Positions 20,023 to 20,646 of a stretch of DNA of 20,646 nt are shown here, one piece after another. Within the stretch, counting starts at the first letter, position 1. Every line of letters begins with the position of its first letter. Source of the DNA: a virus; the IMG/VR virus record IMGVR_UViG_3300046804_000348, positions 1 to 20,646 of that record; one strand, written 5' to 3'. The position numbers and the translations under genes were made by a program. A model generated the notes under the pieces. It searched no databases. It was not told where the DNA came from and worked only from the letters and a program-made list of their open reading frames with translations.

Positions 20023-20290
20023 CCATCTCCAGTCTTTGTAATTGAGCAGTAATCTCTGGTGGATTAATAGCCTCTTCATCTCTCATAACTTCTATCAATC
20101 TATTTTTATACCATTCAGATTTTTCTAAATCTTCTTCTGGATTATTCTTGAAAGGATATCTTAAATCATATTTAAGTTTTGATCCTTTTAAATAACCAAT
20201 AAACTCTTCTTTAGTTAAACGACTTTGAATTATGTCTATTGCCTCTATTCCACCTACCAAATAGTGCTTTGGATGATTTACATTATCCAT
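20012..20290 (-). CDS. DUF3310 protein
   Basis: This 92-residue protein begins MDNVNHPKHYLVGGIEAIDIIQSRLTKEEF, with the NHPxHY and GiEaIDii motifs that define DUF3310. It continues GYLKGSKLKYDLRYPFKN...EDLEKSEWYKNRLIEV, matching the family's 'fl.Gn..KY..R...K....eDl.Ka.wY...l'. DUF3310 proteins are common in phages, often beside nucleotide or DNA metabolism genes; the biochemical role is not established. On the minus strand AAGGGG lies 6 nt before the ATG, and the FkbM-type gene ends 12 nt upstream, so both share one transcript. Confidence 0.9.
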   Translation of the reverse strand: MDNVNHPKHYLVGGIEAIDIIQSRLTKEEFIGYLKGSKLKYDLRYPFKNNPEEDLEKSEWYKNRLIEVMRDEEAINPPEITAQLQRLEMVDD

Positions 20291-20302
20291 ACATTTCCCC
20301 TT

Positions 20303-20646
20303 TTAAAAATTGCCTCTTAAGTATTTTAAGATTCCGTAATTATAACCACGCATTGTACAATCAATCAAGGTATAATCATACAATAATTCATCTATACGTC
20401 TTCTATTCCATGCACTGTGAAATTCTATAAGAAATACTACTGGCTGTACAGTTAAGTTTTCTAGTATTTCTATCTCTGCACCTTCTGTATCTATTTTCAT
20501 AATAGCACACTCTGGCAAGTGTTTAGCTGACATAACTTTTACCATTTCACCTTCTGCTCTTTGTTCTATGCCTTGAAACATACTAGCTTCACCACAGTTA
20601 TTTAATCCATAATACATCATACGCTCACCATCTTCCTTGCCAATGG
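20303..20646 (-). CDS. FkbM-type SAM methyltransferase, C-terminal part (5' end outside window)
   Basis: The frame is open through the right window edge (IGKEDGER precedes the internal ATG at 20620), so only the last 114 residues are visible. The diagnostic FkbM piece is present: IMKIDTEGAEIEILENL, preceded by GLNNCGEASMFQ and followed by PVVFLIEFHSAWNRRRIDELL. The family methylates sugar hydroxyls or similar groups using SAM. In phages it may alter host glycans or the phage's own products; the substrate is not visible here. The stop lies at 20303, 12 nt before the DUF3310 start, so the two genes form a minus-strand operon running against the late genes. Confidence 0.8.
   Translation of the reverse strand, partial: IGKEDGERMMYYGLNNCGEASMFQGIEQRAEGEMVKVMSAKHLPECAIMKIDTEGAEIEILENLTVQPVVFLIEFHSAWNRRRIDELLYDYTLIDCTMRGYNYGILKYLRGNF

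Noticed and set aside
1-20646. tRNA genes, CRISPR arrays, IS elements, integrase or attachment sites
   Set aside because: Nothing resembling a tRNA cloverleaf with TTCGA arm, spaced direct repeats, transposase or recombinase motifs was seen on reading both strands. Direct repeats found are in-frame protein repeats.

Overview
The window is about 20.6 kb of an AT-rich (roughly 36-37% GC by eye) tailed-phage genome. It holds the late half of a short-tailed (podovirus-like) phage: portal, scaffold, major capsid protein, head-tail adaptor, tail nozzle-like protein, fibres and ejection (internal virion) proteins, then a lysis block. There is no tail tape measure, no sheath and no contractile-tail gene. 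The capsid protein looks like the SU10/DUF5309 type. Overall content resembles marine and freshwater podoviruses of Gram-negative bacteria. Sec signal peptides, a TonB-like periplasm-length linker and an Rz-like coiled-coil protein also fit a Gram-negative host. No tRNA, integrase, IS element or CRISPR array was seen, and the host cannot be named from this sequence.

Layout: 1-2714 is head assembly (portal 3' end, a small unknown, scaffold, capsid), closed by a convincing intrinsic terminator at 2749-2790. 2807-4125 holds a small conserved protein, the adaptor and a Gp80-like protein. 4134-8667 holds a repeat-built structural protein, a fibre, a 780-aa LamG/SPRY adhesin and a probable fibre chaperone. 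8667-11304 holds the nozzle-like protein, a C1q-like fibre and a GNAT-like protein. 11314-15822 holds four probable ejection proteins. 15819-19074 holds small membrane proteins, two Sec-exported cysteine-containing proteins, an Rz-like coiled-coil protein, a SprT-like peptidase, a 3-TM holin and a GH24 endolysin. 19102-20015 holds a DEDD exonuclease with a zinc ribbon and a 55-aa protein. 20012-20646, on the minus strand, holds a DUF3310 protein and the end of an FkbM-type methyltransferase.

Plus-strand genes are packed with ATGA/TAATG overlaps and short SD-bearing gaps, as in one or a few long late operons. The minus-strand pair converges on them, and the two opposing stop codons lie in the loop of a perfect 7-bp hairpin.

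The least ordinary part is 16041-17785. Two secreted proteins lie in tandem. The second has 12 cysteines and a Pro/Lys/Glu-rich linker; its signal peptide is encoded inside the 3' end of the first gene (71-nt overlap), and its C-terminus is encoded over the start of a membrane protein (143-nt overlap). Other points worth a look are a 19-residue motif shared by two virion proteins, a structural protein built on a strict 20/10-residue register, a fibre with a C1q-like domain nested inside another fibre domain, and a small membrane-type ORF with a good ribosome site nested in the endolysin gene.
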